This document shows, piece after piece, positions 21,492-24,166 of a stretch of 24,166 nucleotides of DNA; positions within the stretch are counted from its first letter, which is position 1, and the number at the start of each line of letters is the position of its first letter. A program made the position numbers and the translations under genes. Origin of the DNA: Liolophura sinensis (Eukaryota > Mollusca > Polyplacophora > Chitonida > Chitonidae); the NCBI RefSeq assembly GCF_032854445.1, contig NW_027018465.1, positions 1 through 24,166 on the forward strand. The letters are read 5' to 3'. Under the pieces are notes generated by a model that was not told the origin of the DNA, searched no databases, and was given only the letters and a program-made list of their open reading frames with translations.

Positions 21492-22047
21492 TACAATTGA
21501 ACACTGACCCACATCAATAAGGTTGCCAAAAGATGCGCAATTGGGCCAGGCATCTCCAGCTGTTGAAAAATTGCAAAATTTCCTTGGTTTCCATGGAATA
21601 AGAGCCGTTGCTGGGCACGTGATCTTGACATCAATGATTATTCATTTGTGGCTACAGCCGAAAGTATTGGTCGGAGAGCAACGCGGTTTGCACCATTCGA
21701 TTTCTCGTCAAAAAAGACGTCGGATTAGCCTCTTACCAGGAGTATTGGAACAGTTTTTTCCACTTTTGGATATCTGCCTGGTCTTTTTGCTAATGAAATC
21801 GGCTACATTAACTATGTACAATCGCGACTGGTCAATTACTATATTCAACTTTTCATTATAAGTTATGTGCCCTTTCGGTAGCCCAGACGACGTCAAATCT
21901 TTGGGCAAAAGCCCATTTAACTCACCCAGCAGTTGTCTTTACTTCTAAGTCGAAGACAAACTCAATGTCTTTATCTACATGTAGAAAAACCACACCATTT
22001 GTATATAAAAAAAACACAAGGTACTTGATACAGTCCGCTGTAAAAAG
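21492..22047. repeat. Monomer M40: m5, a412, g436-t437, R2
   Basis: Last m5 copy. About ten one-base indels and several substitutions (GGAATAAG, GCCGAAAG, AAAAGACG, GATATCTGCC). Confidence 0.95.
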
Positions 22048-22601
22048 TACAATTGAACACTGACCCCACATCAATAAGGTGCCAAAAGATGCGCAATTGG
22101 GCCAGGCATCTCCAGCTGTTGAAAAATTGCAAATTTCCTTGGTTTCCATGGAGTAAGAGCCGTTGCTGGGCACGTGATCTTGACATCAATGATTATTCAT
22201 TTGTGGCTACAGCCAAAAGTATTGGTCGGAGAGCAACGCGGTTTGCACCATTCGATTTCTCGTCAAAAAATACGTCGGATTAGCCTCTTACCAGCAGCAT
22301 TGGAACAGTTTTTCCACTTTTGTATTTTTGCCTGGTCTTTTCGCGAATTGAAATCGGCTACATTAACTATGTACAATCGCGACTGGTCCATTACTATATT
22401 CAACTTTTCATTATAAGTTATGTGCCCTTCGGTAGCCAGACGACGTCAAATCTTTGGGCCAAGCCCATTTAACTCACCCAGCAAATGGTTCTTACTTCTA
22501 AGTCGAAGACAAACTCAATGTCTTTATCTACATGTAGAAAAACCACACCATTTTGTATATAAAAAAAACACAAGGTACTTGATACAGTCCGCTGTAAAAA
22601 G
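22048..22601. repeat. Monomer M41: a221, m3, R2
   Basis: Return of the left-hand m3 type. Followed by a TTC-start copy, as M18 is. Confidence 0.95.
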
Positions 22602-23153
22602 TTCAATTGAACACTGACCCACATCAATAAGGTGCCAAAAGATGCGCAATTGGGCCAGGCATCTCCAGCTGTGAAAAATTGCAAATTTCCTTTGGTTTCC
22701 ATGGAGTAAGAGCCGTTGCTGGGCACGTGATCTTGACATCAATGATTATTCATTTGTGGCTACAGCCAAAAGTATTGGTCGGAGAGCAACGCGGTTTGCA
22801 CCATTCGATTTCTCGTCAAAAAATACGTCGGATTAGCCTCTTACCAGCAGCATTGGAACAGTTTTTCCACTTTTGGATTTTTGCCTGGTATTTTTTCTAA
22901 TTGAAAATCGGCTACATTAACTATGTACAATCGCGACTGGTCATTACTATATTCAACTTTTCATTATAAGTTATGTGCCCTTCGGTAGCCCAGACGACGT
23001 CAAATCTTTGGGCCAAGCCCATTTAACTCACCCAGCAAATGTCTTACTTCTAAGTCGAAGACAATCTCAATGTCTTTATCTACATATAAGAAAAACCACA
23101 CCATTTGTACATAAAAAAACACAAGGTACATGATACAGTCTGCTGTAAAAAGG
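22602..23153. repeat. Monomer M42: TTC start, a221, m1, R1
   Basis: Same type as M19, about 12.7 kb to its left. Extra A in CATATAAGAAAAACC. Confidence 0.95.
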
Positions 23154-23705
23154 TACAATTGAACACTGACCCACATCAATAAGGTGCCAAAAGATGCGCA
23201 ATTGGGCCAGCATCTCAGCTGTTGAAAAAATTGCAAATTTCCTTGGTTTCCATGGAGTAAGAGCCGTTGCTGGGCACGTGATCTTGACATCAATGATTAT
23301 TCATTTGTGGCTACAGCCAAAAGTATTGGTCGGAGAGCAACGCGGTTTGCACCATTCGATTTCTCGTCAAAAAATACGTCCGGATTAGCCTCTTACCAGC
23401 AGCATTGGAACAGTTTTTCCACTTTTGGATTTTTGCCTGGTCTTTTTGCTAATTGAAATCGGCTACATTAACTATGTACAATCGCGACTGGTCATTACTA
23501 TATTCAACTTTTCATTATAAGTTATGTGCCCTTCGTAGCCCAGACGACGTCAAATCTTTGGGCCAAGCCCATTTAACTCACCCCAGCAAATGTCTTACTT
23601 TCTAAGTCGAAGACAAACTCAATGTCCTTTATCTACATGTAGAAAAACCACACCATTTGTATATAAAAAAAACACAAGGTACTTGATACAGTCCGATGTA
23701 AAAAG
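23154..23705. repeat. Monomer M43: a221, m2, R2
   Basis: Matches the M3/M10/M17 type and, like them, follows an R1 copy ending AAAAAGG. Private CCGATGTA near 23694. Confidence 0.95.
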
Positions 23706-24166
23706 TACAATTGAACACTGACCCCACATCAATAAGGTGCCAAAAAGATGCGCAATTGGGCCAGGCATCTCCAGCTGTTGAAAAATTGCAAATTTCCTTG
23801 GTTTCCATGGAGTAAGAGCCGTTGCTGGGCACGTGATCTTGACATCAATGATTATTCATTTTGTGGCTACAGCCAAAAGTATTGGTCGGAGAGCAACGCG
23901 GTTTTGCACCATTCGATTTCTCGTCCAAAAAATACGTCGGATTAGCCTCTTACCAGCAGCATTGGAACAGTTTTTCCACTTTTGGATTTTTTGCCTGTAT
24001 TTTTTCTAATTGAAATCTGCTACATTAACTATGTACAATCGCGACTGGTCATTACTATATTCAACTTTTCATTATAAGTTATGTGCCCTTCGGTAGCCCA
24101 GACCACGTCAAATCTTTGGGGCAAGCCCATATAACTCACCCAGCAAATGTCTTACTTCTAAGTCGA
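23706..24166. repeat. Monomer M44: partial, m1 with t308, c394
   Basis: Truncated by the window end at AAGTCGA, 461 bases in. Shares t308 and c394 with M13 but has ACAATCGCG rather than ACAATTGCG. Very noisy, with GGGGCAAGCCCATATAAC near the end. Confidence 0.95.

Larger units (their letters stand above)
1..24166. repeat. Satellite-like tandem array, ~550-bp monomer, 43 full copies plus one partial
   Basis: The segment beginning TACAATTGAACACTGACC recurs every 545-561 bases (548-551 in the clean interior) from the first base to the last, always in the same orientation and with no interruption. I see no obvious smaller period inside the monomer. Variant sites used to type copies, in M1 numbering: 68 (c/g), 158 (g/c), 221 (t/a), 243/247/250, 275, 280, 289/295/297, 308/330, 352 (c/g), 394 (g/c), 412 (c/a), 436-437 (aa/gt), 463 (t/a), 484 (a/g), 507/527/538. 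Middle types: m1 has a289 and t295; m2 has c289 and g295; m3 has t275 and CGCG before AATTG; m5 has g247, t250 and c280. Right ends: R1 = t463, a484, c507, a527, t538; R2 = a463, g484, t507, t527, c538. Known satellite families behave this way (homogenised, head-to-tail, non-coding), but the family is not recognised. A ribosomal or other intergenic-spacer array cannot be excluded. Confidence 0.98.

Noticed and set aside
1-24166. CRISPR array
   Set aside because: Repeats are about 550 bases, contiguous, with no unique spacers between short repeats and no cas genes.
1-24166. 5S or other rRNA gene cluster
   Set aside because: No stretch of the monomer resembles the 5S rRNA internal control region or conserved large/small subunit rRNA segments. 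An intergenic-spacer origin without the gene itself cannot be ruled out but has no support here.
1-24166. Transposable element or terminal repeats driving the array
   Set aside because: No transposase, reverse transcriptase, terminal inverted repeats or target-site duplications are visible. The only palindromes are six-base sites such as CAATTG, CCATGG and CACGTG.

Overview
The whole 24,166-base window is one uninterrupted head-to-tail tandem array of a satellite-like repeat with a period of about 550 bp. I count 43 complete monomers and a 44th cut at 461 bases. All copies have the same orientation. The first monomer is 40% G+C by hand count. There is no unique flanking sequence, rRNA, tRNA, transposon, CRISPR array or credible protein gene. 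Every open frame of 60-119 codons recurs once per monomer and is a by-product of the repeat. Long homogenised non-coding monomers of this size are typical of eukaryotic satellite DNA (centromeric, pericentromeric, subtelomeric or sex-chromosome heterochromatin) or of intergenic-spacer arrays. I do not recognise the family and cannot name the organism.

Monomers are numbered M1-M44 from the arbitrary phase that begins at base 1. Variant sites are given in M1 coordinates, which equal window coordinates. Left M1-M22 (1-12135) is a mixed population of 'm1', 'm2' and 'm3' middle segments, with two alternative right ends, R1 and R2. Centre-right M23-M40 (12136-22047) is dominated by a derived variant with GGAGT at the 247-250 site and C at site 280 ('m5'). 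It contains a four-monomer homogeneous run (M27-M30) and a multi-monomer block duplicated at a constant 4,403-base offset. Right end M41-M44 (22048-24166) returns to the left-hand monomer types. The layout reads as a younger amplified island inside an older array.

Sequence quality is uneven. About 8,320-17,730 is almost free of indels (monomers of 549-551 bases). Nearly every monomer in about 770-4,000 and 18,750-24,166 carries several one-base insertions or deletions, mostly in homopolymers. That looks more like weakly polished long-read consensus than biology, so single-copy indels in the flanks should not be read as evolution.

No gene-based system was found. The real content is the higher-order organisation of the satellite: a seven-monomer periodicity on the left, an eight-monomer-offset duplication on the right, linked haplotypes, and mosaic monomers that record recombination or conversion.
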